A stretch of DNA of 64,000 nucleotides from Alloprevotella tannerae ATCC 51259 (GCF_000159995.1 NZ_GG700643.1:648338-712337); one strand, 5' to 3'; counted from the stretch's first letter, positions 1 through 8,580 are shown. Numbers and translations are program-made. Notes: generated by a model not told the origin, from the letters alone.

Positions 1-117
1 CTTGACATAGCGTTCTGCGCCCTGTTCGCTGCTTATGCGGAGGATTTCGGACTTGTTCAACAATTTTATGATCTGAGAATAGAGCGGCTGTCCGCTAAAA
101 TGTGTACTTTTACCCAT
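1..117 (-). CDS. IS4-family transposase, N-terminal part (runs off the window)
   Basis: The first 39 codons of a leftward gene starting at 117; the rest lies outside the window. The peptide begins MGKSTHFSGQPLYSQIIKLL, which I recognise as the start typical of Bacteroidetes IS4-like transposases with an N-terminal DUF4372 domain. The DDE catalytic domain is not visible, so function rests on the N-terminus alone. It sits directly downstream of the tssF stop, where further type VI secretion genes would be expected, so the insertion probably truncates or separates that cluster. The 116 bases between it and tssF hold no gene and may include the IS end. Confidence 0.65.
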   Translation of the reverse strand, partial: MGKSTHFSGQPLYSQIIKLLNKSEILRISSEQGAERYVK

Positions 118-233
118 GGTTAAATGTTTTTTTGTCGAATACAAATTAACCATTAAGGGCTGACTTTACAAAACGAAATCAGCCCTTTACTTTTTGCCCT
201 CTCCAAAAGAACGGCATATCAATCAAAAAACTT

Positions 234-1835
234 TTATCGGACAGCAATAATATCTTTAATGGAACTACCCAGCTTACAGGAAATATAACTACGCACATCT
301 TCTTGCGTGACAATGCGATTTCTACTTAGCAATCCATAACGCAGACTATTAATTAAGTCCTGCTCATTCTTATGAATAGTACCTTGTTTGGTAGTTGTTT
401 GGAAACAAAGCCCCGAATTCATAAACTTAATCTTAGATTCTTGGGTTAAAAGAGCCCTTGAATCCAAACCGTTAGCAAGAGCCCCATCTGTAACCCAATA
501 TTTCAGCTCAGCATTCTCCGCATCTTTCTCAGGATAGGTCAGTAGAAATACCTTTGGTTTATTTTCTTGTTTAATGGTATCGTGTGCACTCTTACCCATA
601 TCCTCTATCTTCTTATAGAGTTCACCTAATTGGTCGTCAAGAGCATCAGAGTCAAGAGAAAAGAAGGCATTCCCTTCTTCTCGTAACAACTGCATTAGTC
701 TGATAATAAGACTCCGGGCATTATCTGAATCGAACTTTTCAAGATTGCCGAAGTACATGCTGAAAGCTCCTATGGGATATTCTTCAAAATGATTTCTTAT
801 ATCCGTGTAATCTCTCCCTTTACTATCTTGTAAGCTTTCTATATGCAGAAAATGGGTATCATCATTACACGGAAGAGAAATGATAGACCCTTCTTTTGAA
901 AAATCATGTTTTTGAGAAAACAACGCTCTGTTGACAACAGGAAAGGTATTCATTAGAAATCTTATTTCCTCAAAATTCACATCAAACTGTATACTCGGGA
1001 ACTGAAGTTTGAACCAACAGAGATTATCTTGTTGTTTTTCTGTCTCATTATCTTTCCAAACTCTTGGGACTGCTGTACAGCATAAACTTTCTCTGTGAGG
1101 ATGTTCTGCTAAGTCTATCGTTATGTAGTTGTCAGCGTAATAATCATTGATATCATCAAAATAATGATATTTTTCCTTATCAGACAAAGAGAAATGCGGA
1201 GTATGTGTATGTATAGAATGATTATCCGTGTCGTAAACTTTTGTATCTTTAATAAAGGGGTTCAACCGTTCATCCTCTGGTAAGATACACAGCATTAAAG
1301 CCTCTGTACTTAACAAGGTTTCTTCGGAAATGGCGATTCCTAACCAAATAACATGTTCATCCTCGTCATCTTTATCTTTAGAAAGGACTGACACCATTTT
1401 TCGCCCATCACCAAAATAGGTGTACATCTTATCGTCAAAGGTAATACATTTGACCTGTGCCTGTACCAATGGATAAGCAGCAAGCGGTGTGAAAGAAATC
1501 GGAACCAATCCCTTGCTGAAAATCATTCTGTTTGTTTGAAAACGATCTTCTATAGAAAGCGCGTGCACCTCACTTGAAGCAGGATTGACTGTCATCAAGG
1601 CATGGGCAGGAAAAGGCAAAGACCATTTATGAGGAACAAGTAGCCGAGCTAACCGATGCAGTATTGCAGAATCAGACGATTCCATGTCTTGGTATAATCG
1701 GTTACTGTTATAGGCAAACACGTCTAGCAGAAGATCTATGACAGGGTCCATCTGAGTCGGATCGGAAATGCCCCACATGTCCATTGCATAGCGTGAAATG
1801 CGCTCTTTTATATCTTGTTGCCGTTTGTCTATCAT
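234..1835 (-). CDS. tssF: Type VI secretion baseplate protein TssF
   Basis: TssF is a baseplate wedge component of type VI secretion, working with TssE, TssG and TssK in the cytoplasm at the inner membrane to seed sheath assembly. The product is about 533 residues. The N-terminal part reads VIDLLLDVFAYNSNRLYQDM followed by ILHRLARLLVP and PFPAHALMTV, the conserved entry region of TssF proteins: an FAY-N/E segment, an R-L-A-x-L-L-x-P segment, then PAHA. I chose ATG 1835 rather than an upstream non-ATG start at 1907, because 1835 lies just after the tssE stop (1852) and gives the standard N-terminus MIDKRQQDIKERI. It is probably translated from the same transcript as tssE. No other T6SS gene is in the window. 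The subtype would be T6SSiii, the Bacteroidetes form; that is inferred from taxonomy, not from this sequence. Confidence 0.75.
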   Translation of the reverse strand: MIDKRQQDIKERISRYAMDMWGISDPTQMDPVIDLLLDVFAYNSNRLYQDMESSDSAILHRLARLLVPHKWSLPFPAHALMTVNPASSEVHALSIEDRFQTNRMIFSKGLVPISFTPLAAYPLVQAQVKCITFDDKMYTYFGDGRKMVSVLSKDKDDEDEHVIWLGIAISEETLLSTEALMLCILPEDERLNPFIKDTKVYDTDNHSIHTHTPHFSLSDKEKYHYFDDINDYYADNYITIDLAEHPHRESLCCTAVPRVWKDNETEKQQDNLCWFKLQFPSIQFDVNFEEIRFLMNTFPVVNRALFSQKHDFSKEGSIISLPCNDDTHFLHIESLQDSKGRDYTDIRNHFEEYPIGAFSMYFGNLEKFDSDNARSLIIRLMQLLREEGNAFFSLDSDALDDQLGELYKKIEDMGKSAHDTIKQENKPKVFLLTYPEKDAENAELKYWVTDGALANGLDSRALLTQESKIKFMNSGLCFQTTTKQGTIHKNEQDLINSLRYGLLSRNRIVTQEDVRSYISCKLGSSIKDIIAVR

Positions 1836-1851
1836 AACAGAATGTTTTTTA

Positions 1852-2274
1852 TTATTGAGAAAGAGGGCTGATGTAAAGATAAGTGCTGAAATGAAAAGGT
1901 TTGTCATTCGAAATCAGCACCCCCTTCACACCAATTCTTACACGACGACGCGCATTGGGATATTTATTTCTGACCTCTTCCTCGACTTCCGTCAGTTCAA
2001 CGTGCACTTCGATGTTTTTCAATCGATGTTCGTACTTAGCAATGGTCATTTCCAATGATTTCCTTACATTCTCCTCCCAATCCTGATTAAAAACAGTTTG
2101 ATTGTATTCCAAATTCCATATCACAGACCCATAATCGTCTTTACTCTCTACTTCTCCATACCGCGAAACAACCAGCATCATAATGTGTTGAGCGATGGAC
2201 TCTTCATAAGAACATCGCTCCATTTGTCCTCCCAACGCGGCAGGTAAGTCTAACGGTAATTTCAAATAATCCAT
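1852..2274 (-). CDS. tssE: TssE-like (gp25/GPW family) T6SS baseplate protein
   Basis: A 140-residue protein resembling the phage T4 gp25/TssE family, a small baseplate wedge subunit that helps start sheath polymerisation. Visible features: an N-terminal segment leading to a short E-S-I-A-Q-H-I helix, a central acidic/aromatic stretch with SVIWNLEYNQ and DWEENVRKSLEMTIAKYE, and a C-terminal beta region with R-R-R-V-R-I-G-V-K-G. That matches the usual order of the family (helix, E-R motif region, beta-sheet). It ends 17 bases before the preferred tssF start, a spacing typical of co-transcribed genes. The gene starts leftward from a 320-base AT-rich region shared with the divergent DUF4099/DUF3945 gene. 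Family assignment is by pattern and by the TssF neighbour. Confidence 0.65.
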   Translation of the reverse strand: MDYLKLPLDLPAALGGQMERCSYEESIAQHIMMLVVSRYGEVESKDDYGSVIWNLEYNQTVFNQDWEENVRKSLEMTIAKYEHRLKNIEVHVELTEVEEEVRNKYPNARRRVRIGVKGVLISNDKPFHFSTYLYISPLSQ

Positions 2275-2594
2275 AATTTTATCTGAACATTAACGAAAAA
2301 AATATAACTTTTTACCGAGATGCAAAAAGTTTTCACGATAAAATTGTAGTATTTGCCTTTTTTTACTCGTGGAAGAATAATGAATGTACATAAAAAACAC
2401 TTTTCAATGTATTTGTAGATTCAGATTCCAAATTTTACGATGTCTTAATTTTTGAAGAAACAAAGGAAATGAAACGGTGAATGTTCATTACTTTTCCTCA
2501 TTGTTCCCGCAAATTCTCCTACTCTCAATTCATTAATAATGTTACTATAACTTAGCTGCTTGATAACAGTATTCATCATTAAAATTATTAAGCA
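2275..2594. other. AT-rich divergent intergenic region
   Basis: 320 bases between the leftward tssE and the rightward DUF4099/DUF3945 gene. It is strongly AT-rich and must carry promoters for both directions, but I could not place a clean TAnnTTTG box for either. On the leftward strand a TATATTTT sequence just before tssE is the nearest approximation. No open frame or hairpin of note. Confidence 0.5.
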
Positions 2595-3998
2595 ATGGAA
2601 TCAAACAGCAATGACAATTACGTGCTGGTCTTGGAAGACCGCACGGAAGTGAAGAATGAGCAGGAAGCGGGCAAGCTGTCCGTCGTGTCTGGTGTTGACG
2701 ACAAGGGAAACCTTAAAACAACTGAGGCTGTCGCTGCCAATCAAGCAGCGTTCTTGAAGTTCAACAACAAGGATGGACTTCTGAAGAACTTCATGACCAA
2801 CTTCCTCAAACAGTTCAATGACCCGACTCACTTTGGACTGTACAAGGTATTGGCAGACAATGTGGAGCAGGGCGTGGACAACCTGCGTACCATGTTACAA
2901 AGCCGTGAAAAGCCCGAAAGCAAACAGCAACTGGCAGAGATTGGCATTCCCTTTGGGGACTATCTGCCCCAGCAGAAGAATGCTACCGCCATTAACCCCG
3001 AAAAGGTGGATTGGAAGATGCTCGACAGTCTTGGCCTTTCCCGTGAACGGTTGGAACAAGGCGGAGAATTAGAGAAAATGCTTAATTGGCAGAAGAGTAA
3101 TCTCGTGACGATTGCCGTACCTATTGGAGACACTACTATCTACACTGAAGCACGTCTAGCGTTCCGTACGGACGATAGTGGCAATATTGGTTTGGCAATT
3201 CATCCTTTGAGAAAGGAACCGCAACTCGATTTTCCCTATATGGGCTACAAGTTCTCTCCCGAAGAAAAGGAGCAGCTCCTCACTACGGGTAATCTCGGCA
3301 AGACCATTGAGGTAACCCCCAAGAACGGGGAACCGTTTGCCGCCTACGTCTCCATCGACCGGCAGACCAACGAGATTGTAGCCCTGCGTGCCGACCGTGT
3401 GAACATCCCCAAGGAGATCAAGGGCGTAACGCTCTCTGATGCCCAGTACAAAGACCTTGTGGAAGGCAAAGCCGTGAAGGTGGAAGGCATGACCGCCAAG
3501 AGCGGCAAGTCCTTCGATGCTTTATTGCAAGTCAATGCAGAGAAGAAAGGCATTGAGTTCATCTTTGACAATAACCGTGGATTTAAGGAACGGCAGCAGC
3601 AGACACAGCAGCAAGGTATCCCACATAAGCTTTGCGGCTTGGAGTTATCAGAAAAACAGCGTGAAGCCTTGGATAGCGGTCGTACACTATATCTAAAGAA
3701 TATGGTGGATAAACAGGGACAACCTTTCAACGCATACGTTCGCATGGACAAGGAACAGAACCGCCCACGTTTCTACAAGTGGAACCCCGACAAGAAGCAG
3801 GAAACCGGCAAAGAAAAGGTGGTTGCCGTAGCCGAAGAACACAAAACGCAGGTAGCCGTGAACAACCACGGCAAGACCAATGAAGCCACCAAGAATGTGA
3901 AAGAGCCCTTGAAGACGGGACAGACACAACCTACTTCCGAGCAGAAGCAAAAGCAGGACGAGAACAAACAGAAGAAGTCCCGTGGACGTAAGATGTAA
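2595..3998 (+). CDS. DUF4099/DUF3945-domain protein of a Bacteroides-type conjugative element
   Basis: A 467-residue hydrophilic protein. Its N-terminal third (around IGIPFGDYLPQ and KVDWKMLDSLGLSRERLEQG) looks like DUF4099. The rest carries repeated DUF3945-like units, seen three times as a G-V/L-x-L-S/T-x-x-Q motif followed by K-N/S-G-x-x-F-x-A-Y/L (about residues 210-250, 275-310, 345-385). The last ~70 residues are a low-complexity K/Q/E tail. These domains are typical of genes next to topB in Bacteroides conjugative transposons; their biochemical role is unknown to me. topB begins 21 bases downstream, consistent with an operon. With the T6SS genes, this supports an ICE origin for this end of the window. 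Confidence 0.75.
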   Translation: MESNSNDNYVLVLEDRTEVKNEQEAGKLSVVSGVDDKGNLKTTEAVAANQAAFLKFNNKDGLLKNFMTNFLKQFNDPTHFGLYKVLADNVEQGVDNLRTMLQSREKPESKQQLAEIGIPFGDYLPQQKNATAINPEKVDWKMLDSLGLSRERLEQGGELEKMLNWQKSNLVTIAVPIGDTTIYTEARLAFRTDDSGNIGLAIHPLRKEPQLDFPYMGYKFSPEEKEQLLTTGNLGKTIEVTPKNGEPFAAYVSIDRQTNEIVALRADRVNIPKEIKGVTLSDAQYKDLVEGKAVKVEGMTAKSGKSFDALLQVNAEKKGIEFIFDNNRGFKERQQQTQQQGIPHKLCGLELSEKQREALDSGRTLYLKNMVDKQGQPFNAYVRMDKEQNRPRFYKWNPDKKQETGKEKVVAVAEEHKTQVAVNNHGKTNEATKNVKEPLKTGQTQPTSEQKQKQDENKQKKSRGRKM

Positions 3999-4019
3999 CT
4001 CTTAATTCTATTATCGACT

Positions 4020-4376
4020 ATGACAACTTGTATTATTGCCGAGAAACCCTCGGTAGCCGGAGATATAGCCCGCATTGTTAGGGCAACGAGCAAGCAGGAC
4101 GGATATTTAGAAGGAAGTGGGTATCTCGTCACTTGGGCAATGGGACACCTCATCGCCCTTGCCATGCCCGAAGCCTACGGTTTTTCCGCTTATAAGCGTG
4201 AGGACTTGCCCATCCGTCCCAATCCCTTTCAGTTAGTGGTACGACAAGTACGTAAGGACAAGGAGTATATATCCGATCCAGCAGCACTAAAACAGCTCAA
4301 GGTGATACGCTCATGTTTTGACAAGGCTGACCGTATCATCGTAGCCACCGATGCAGGCCGGGATTATCCAAAGTAA
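4020..4376 (+). pseudogene. topB: DNA topoisomerase III (topB), truncated by RIT insertion
   Basis: The first ~115 residues of a type IA topoisomerase: the Toprim start TTCIIAEKPSVAGDIARI, the conserved WAMGHL segment, and the acidic end of Toprim, where the frame reads VATDAGR. In intact TopB this continues as G-E-L/A-I-F-R. Here the frame runs into the terminal repeat of the following element and stops after D-Y-P-K. All of the DNA-gate domain and the active-site tyrosine are missing, so the gene is dead. I see no continuation of topB on the far side of the element, so more than a simple insertion has occurred. TopB homologues are carried by CTnDOT-type elements next to DUF3945 genes. Confidence 0.85.
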
Positions 4377-4458
4377 AAGATTATCCAAAGTAACAATAAT
4401 TATGAGTTACTAATAAATTGATTATCAATATTACTTTTGATAATGTTGTTTGGATAAT
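4362..4458. repeat. Left terminal region of RIT element: four copies of one motif
   Basis: Two exact direct copies of GATTATCCAAAGTAA (4362-4376 and 4379-4393, 17 bases apart) are followed by two inverted copies: TTACTTTTGATAAT (4431-4444, one mismatch) and GTTGTTTGGATAAT (4445-4458, three mismatches). The arrangement resembles the paired core- and arm-type binding sites used by tyrosine recombinases. The inverted copies lie only 55 bases upstream of ritA, so recombinase binding could also repress the promoter; that is inference. Confidence 0.75.
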
Positions 4459-4513
4459 ATAATGGTAATTTCGTCACGGGGTTGGAACAAACCACCCGTT
4501 AAAATTAAAAGAC

Positions 4514-5759
4514 ATGTCCAACAACAAGAAAAAAAACATCCATGTCCTGATGCAAGAATGCACGGAACATTTGCGGTTTCTTGGGTATTCGGAAGCCTGC
4601 ATTACCTTACACCAAAAGAAATGGTCGGAATACCTGTTGCCTTATCTTCAAGAGAAAGGCATCGTGTTTTACTCCACTGAAGTCGGAGAATGCTACCTGA
4701 AATCAGTCCTTCCAGATTTAACTCCATTTCCCAAGCGGGTACTTACCCGTAGTGTACATATTCTTTCCTCTTATTTGGACACCGGTGTTATTCCCAAAAA
4801 GATTGTACAAGTAGAAGAACATCCCTTACCGGGAGAAATTGGAGAGGCTGCACGTCTTTTTTTTGAAAGAACAGATTAACAGACGGCGCTGTGAGACAAC
4901 GGTCTTAAAACACCGTCGCAACCTAAGTTACTTTATTGCGTTCTTAGAAACCAGATCAAAATCAAAATTTTCTGATATTGGGGAGGATGATGTAGTATCT
5001 TTTCTGAGTACGAGCAGAAATGCCATTGACCGGTATTTTTCCCTACGGTTGTTCCTTCGCTTCCTATCAGTCCAAGAATATATTCAGACGGATTTTGAAT
5101 ATGTCCTTTCCCGCAACCGCTATCCTAAACGGGAAAAACTGCCTTCCATATATGGTGCCGAAGAAATCCAACAAATAGAATTGTCGGTTGAACAATCCGG
5201 TCCGGTAGGAAAACGCGACTATGCAATATTACTTCTTGCCACCCGGCTTGGTTTGCGTGCTTCGGATATTTGCAGATTGAAATTTGAGCATTTGGATTGG
5301 GATCACAATATCATTGCGTTTACCCAATACAAAACAAGAAAAGCGATAGAGTTGCCATTACTCACAGAAGTCGGTGAAGCTATTGTCAATTATTTGCGTT
5401 ATAGCAGACCGATTTCCAGACATCCAGAAATATTCTTATCGGCACGTCCTCCTTATCGCCCCATGTTCCGTTGGGGAATAAACAATGCTATATCAAGAAT
5501 CATGAGAGAATCGGGGATTGATATCTCCGGACGTAAGTTCGGGCCTCATGCCATGCGCCATTCCCTCGCCAGCCGATTGCTTGCCAACGGAGTTTCTCTG
5601 CCTGTCATCTCAGAATCGTTGGGTCATGATAGTTCCTTGAGTACAATGGAATATTTAAGAGTGGATTTGTCAAGCCTGATGGGATGTGCCCTCGATGTGC
5701 CGCTTGTCAATCCCGCTTTTTACGAACAGAAAGGAGGTCTCTTTTATGAACAAGTATAA
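4514..5759 (+). pseudogene. RIT recombinase A (tyrosine recombinase), interrupted by a frameshift at a T8 run
   Basis: Two overlapping frames together make one ~414-residue tyrosine recombinase. The first (4514-4879, 121 aa) is the N-terminal domain and ends R-L-F-F-E-R-T-D-stop. The second, open from before 4839 to 5759, continues with a SAM-like core-binding domain and the catalytic domain: Arg in LGLRASDICRL, a beta-hairpin Lys in QYKTRKAIELP, H-x-x-R in HAMRHSLASRL, His in SLGHDS, and Tyr in TMEYLRVD. The frames switch over the eight-T run at 4856-4863; removing one T would join them. This is either inactivation, a homopolymer sequencing error, or transcriptional slippage. Translation of ritB starts inside its last codons (14-base overlap). 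Confidence 0.75.
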
Positions 5760-6750
5760 ATTCATAAGCGTGTTCGCCCCGTATATGCAAAGGTTTGTGG
5801 ATGCCAAAGAAGCCGTGGGCTTTTCAAGGAAATATTTTGAAAGCAACTTGGGATTGCTTGACCGGTTCTTCATCGAAGAAAAGGTACAGACCCCTTTCAT
5901 TACCAGCGCATTGATAGACAAATGGGGACAAACCCTGACAAATAACAGCTATAAGACGATTTGCAGCAAATATTCCATATTGGCACAGTTTACCAAGTAC
6001 ATGAACAACATTGGTTTTCCTTGTTATGTACCTCGGATTCCCAAGAACAAGGCTAACACATACGTACCGTACATTTTTACACACGAGCAAGTACGCTCCA
6101 TTTTTACCGTATGCGATTCTCTTGTGGCCAGCGACCACGGGAATATGGACAGCCGCCTTTTCTCCATCCCGGCCATTCTCCGCCTACTGTATGGAACGGG
6201 GATGCGTGTAAGTGAGGCCACATCATTGTTGAATCAGGATATAAATCTTGAAAAAAGGGTAATCACGATAAGGAAAACCAAAAACCAGTGCCAACGCCTG
6301 ATACCTGTCTGCTCGTCATTGTACCGGGTGTTGAGCCAATATGTGGAAGCGAGGGACAGGCTGCCTTTGCCCCATGCGGACAATATGGAGTCCCCGTTTT
6401 TTATTTCTCCGTCCGGATTGCCTTTAAGCCAAAGCAGGATTTATGCGTGGTTCAGGATTATATTAAGAAAGTGCGGTATTCCGCATTGCGCTAAAAAAGG
6501 TCCCAGAGTGCACGACCTAAGACATACTTTCGCCGTACATTCGTTGATGCACCAAGTTAAAAACGGTGCGGATGTATATTGCACGCTTCCTATTCTTGCC
6601 GTTTTTCTCGGACACAAGAAGTTGTCCGATACGGAAACCTATGTGCGGCTGACACAAGAAATGTACTCGGACATACTGAAACAGGAAATTTCCATTACAA
6701 GGTTTTTATATCCCTCTTTACCCAATAATCCCATAGCCTATGAAAAATGA
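5746..6750 (+). CDS. RIT recombinase B (tyrosine recombinase)
   Basis: A 334-residue tyrosine recombinase. I chose ATG 5746 because a strong Shine-Dalgarno (AAAGGAGG at 5730-5737, rare in this phylum) precedes it; the frame is open further upstream but without a good start. The N-terminal core-binding domain (residues ~5-110) is followed by the catalytic domain with Arg in YGTGMRVSEATSL, Lys in RKTKNQCQRLIPV, H-x-x-R in VHDLRHTFAVHSL, His in FLGHKKL and Tyr in ETYVRL, so all catalytic residues are present. It overlaps ritA by 14 bases and ritC by 11, indicating translational coupling in a ritA-B-C operon. In RIT elements the three recombinases are thought to act together on the element ends. 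Confidence 0.85.
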   Translation: MNKYKFISVFAPYMQRFVDAKEAVGFSRKYFESNLGLLDRFFIEEKVQTPFITSALIDKWGQTLTNNSYKTICSKYSILAQFTKYMNNIGFPCYVPRIPKNKANTYVPYIFTHEQVRSIFTVCDSLVASDHGNMDSRLFSIPAILRLLYGTGMRVSEATSLLNQDINLEKRVITIRKTKNQCQRLIPVCSSLYRVLSQYVEARDRLPLPHADNMESPFFISPSGLPLSQSRIYAWFRIILRKCGIPHCAKKGPRVHDLRHTFAVHSLMHQVKNGADVYCTLPILAVFLGHKKLSDTETYVRLTQEMYSDILKQEISITRFLYPSLPNNPIAYEK

Positions 6751-7765
6751 TTTTGCTAAACACCTGACACGCTTTTTTACAAGCTACCTGTCCGGAGAGT
6801 GTGGCCTAAGCCATAATACCATAAGGGCATATGGAAATACTTTCTTGTCATTCATTGATTTTATGGAGAAAACAAGACGTGTTAAGGCAGACAGGCTATC
6901 GTTGGAACATCTGACACGTGACAATGTATCGGATTTCTTGCGATGGACGGAAGAAAACAAAGGATGTGGCATATCAACACGTAACCAAAGGCTTGCCGCA
7001 TTCCATACTTTCAGCAAGTATATGCTGTACGGTGATATCTTCCATTTGGAACAATGGCAATCCATATTGTCCATCAAATCGAAACGCTCTGAAAAACAGT
7101 CAGTGAGCTACCTGTCTGTTGATGGAATAAAGCTATTGCTGTCCTTAATACCCGTAAATACGAGAAACGGGCTTCGTGACCTTGCTTTAATAGCATTGCT
7201 ATATGATAGCGGAGCCAGAGTTCAAGAACTTATAGACTTGACACCAATGGACTTGCATTTGGTCAAGCCGTATTATGTATCATTATTCGGCAAAGGTCGG
7301 AAGAGAAGGCTCGTTCCACTGCAAGAACAGCAAGTGGAATTGCTCAAGAAGTATATGGAAGCTGAAGGTTTATTAAAACAGTCGTTGAACCAACATCCTT
7401 TGTTTGCAAACAACAGAGGGGAAAAACTCACGAATGCGGGAGTAACTTTCATCTTGATGAGATACGTGAGGAATGCACATGTTGCAGATCCGGATCTCGT
7501 CCCGGCCAAAGTCAGCCCTCATAGCCTACGGCACAGCAAGGCCATGCATCTGCTGCAAGCCGGAGTGAATTTAGTTTATATCCGGGATATACTCGGACAT
7601 GTATCTATACAAACTACAGAAATATATGCACGGGCTGATTCCAAACAGAAAAGAGAAGCCCTCGAAGCCGCCTATATTGATGTTATACCAACAATGGATA
7701 AAAAGATTGGATCTTGGGAAAAAGATTCAAAATTAAAGTATTGGCTAAAAGGACTTGGGAAATAG
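6740..7765 (+). CDS. RIT recombinase C (tyrosine recombinase)
   Basis: A 341-residue tyrosine recombinase, the third of the trio and the most XerC/D-like. N-terminal SAM-like domain: LTRFFTSYLSGECGLSHNT and the R-N-Q-R-L-A-A-F-H-T-F segment. The catalytic domain has Arg in YDSGARVQELIDL, Lys in FGKGRKRRLVPL, H-x-x-R in HSLRHSKAMHLL, His in ILGHVSIQTTE and Tyr in IYARAD, a complete R-K-H-R-H-Y set. Its start codon lies within the last codons of ritB, so it depends on the same transcript. The gene ends only 9 bases before the first right-terminal motif, leaving no room for cargo on this side. Confidence 0.85.
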   Translation: MKNDFAKHLTRFFTSYLSGECGLSHNTIRAYGNTFLSFIDFMEKTRRVKADRLSLEHLTRDNVSDFLRWTEENKGCGISTRNQRLAAFHTFSKYMLYGDIFHLEQWQSILSIKSKRSEKQSVSYLSVDGIKLLLSLIPVNTRNGLRDLALIALLYDSGARVQELIDLTPMDLHLVKPYYVSLFGKGRKRRLVPLQEQQVELLKKYMEAEGLLKQSLNQHPLFANNRGEKLTNAGVTFILMRYVRNAHVADPDLVPAKVSPHSLRHSKAMHLLQAGVNLVYIRDILGHVSIQTTEIYARADSKQKREALEAAYIDVIPTMDKKIGSWEKDSKLKYWLKGLGK

Positions 7766-7773
7766 AAGCATTT

Positions 7774-7839
7774 ACTATCCAAAGTAGTTTTCACAGGTAT
7801 ATAAATAATTTGTAATACAAGAAACTACTTTGGATAATC
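7774..7839. repeat. Right terminal region of RIT element: inverted motif pair
   Basis: ACTATCCAAAGTAG at 7774-7787 and its inverted partner CTACTTTGGATAATC at 7825-7839 face each other across 37 AT-rich bases. They match the left-end motif (GATTATCCAAAGTA), so each end of the element carries an inverted pair. The pair could also fold as a long hairpin and act as a terminator for ritC. Confidence 0.75.
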
Positions 7840-8155
7840 TAAAGCGATATAGTTAAACTAATTTTCAGTTATATTTTTATGATAAAATTTATTCCCTTCT
7901 GAGGTGTTTTTTAAGTTATATAGAAATGCTTTAGAATGGAATTGTATATCAGTTGGTAAAGAATATAATAATCTCTTAATTTAAAAAATAACTACTTTTT
8001 ACAATATTTCTTTCTCCATTAGGAAAAATGAGAACAAAAGCATTGTAACTATTATTGAAAAAATGGTATGTAAATTGAGTTAAACCATTAGAGGTAAATA
8101 ATGAAAATGTTCCATTTTTAATATGGTTTTGTCTTCGAATATAATCTTGTTGTAG
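7840..8155. other. AT-rich non-coding stretch between RIT and IS3 elements
   Basis: About 316 bases of very AT-rich sequence with stop codons in all frames. It does not continue topB, so the original right flank of the RIT insertion is not here. It may be leftover ICE DNA or flanking sequence brought in by the IS3 element. No promoter or hairpin that I can defend. Confidence 0.5.
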
Positions 8156-8203
8156 TGTACTGAATAAGTTGACACTTTCTCAATCACAAAGGAGTAAAAA
8201 TTT

Positions 8204-8572
8204 ATGTCTCATTACAATGAATCAGAGAAAATACTGTTATTACATCAGTATGTAACAAGTGGCTTAACCTTGCATGAGTTCTCTTCTCGTCACGGTATCC
8301 CTTTAAGTACATTCCATCGTATTTATACCGAATATGGCTCACCCGACGTCTCGTCAGTAGCATATCTTATGAAAAAAGAAGATATCCCCGATACACTCGA
8401 AGCACTCCAAGCGCAGCTATTACGCGAGCGCAAGGCTCATGAAAAAGAGATCAAACGTCTTGAAAAAGAATTGGCCGTTGAAAAACTTTATGGTTTGGCC
8501 AACAAGACGATGATCGACCTTGCCGAGAAGAAATACAACATCCGTATACGAAAAAACTCCGCTGCCAAGTAA
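8204..8572 (+). CDS. IS3-family transposase OrfA
   Basis: A 122-residue protein with an N-terminal helix-turn-helix (LTLHEFSSRHGIPLSTFHRI, about residues 26-45) for binding the IS ends. A C-terminal coiled coil (residues ~62-100, rich in E/K/L heptads) is probably the dimerisation leucine zipper. A Shine-Dalgarno-like AAAGGAG sits at 8188-8194, 9 bases before the ATG. Near the 3' end the codons CGA AAA AAC create the slippery heptamer A AAA AAC, so ribosomes can shift to the orfB frame and make the full OrfAB transposase. OrfA alone normally acts as a transposition regulator in this family. The gene is intact. Confidence 0.85.
   Translation: MSHYNESEKILLLHQYVTSGLTLHEFSSRHGIPLSTFHRIYTEYGSPDVSSVAYLMKKEDIPDTLEALQAQLLRERKAHEKEIKRLEKELAVEKLYGLANKTMIDLAEKKYNIRIRKNSAAK
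8551..8557 (+). promoter_or_regulatory. -1 ribosomal frameshift heptamer A AAA AAC
   Basis: The orfA codons CGA AAA AAC contain A-AAA-AAC in the zero frame. The orfB frame is the -1 frame and is open from upstream of this point through 9456, so slippage here yields a continuous OrfAB fusion. This is one of the standard IS3-family slippery sequences. I did not work out a downstream stimulatory structure. Confidence 0.8.
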
Positions 8573-8580
8573 TCAAGACC

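Larger units (their letters stand above)
4362..7839 (+). mobile_element. RIT-type element (three consecutive tyrosine recombinases)
   Basis: A ~3.48-kb unit with three overlapping, same-strand tyrosine recombinase genes and terminal copies of a 14-15-bp motif in inverted orientation (GATTATCCAAAGTAA on the left, CTACTTTGGATAATC on the right). This is the architecture of 'recombinase in trio' elements. The left boundary is fixed by the interrupted topB frame at about 4362. The right boundary is taken at the last inverted motif, because the sequence beyond does not resume topB. No passenger gene is present between the recombinases and the ends. The first recombinase carries a frameshift, so activity is uncertain. 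Confidence 0.8.
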
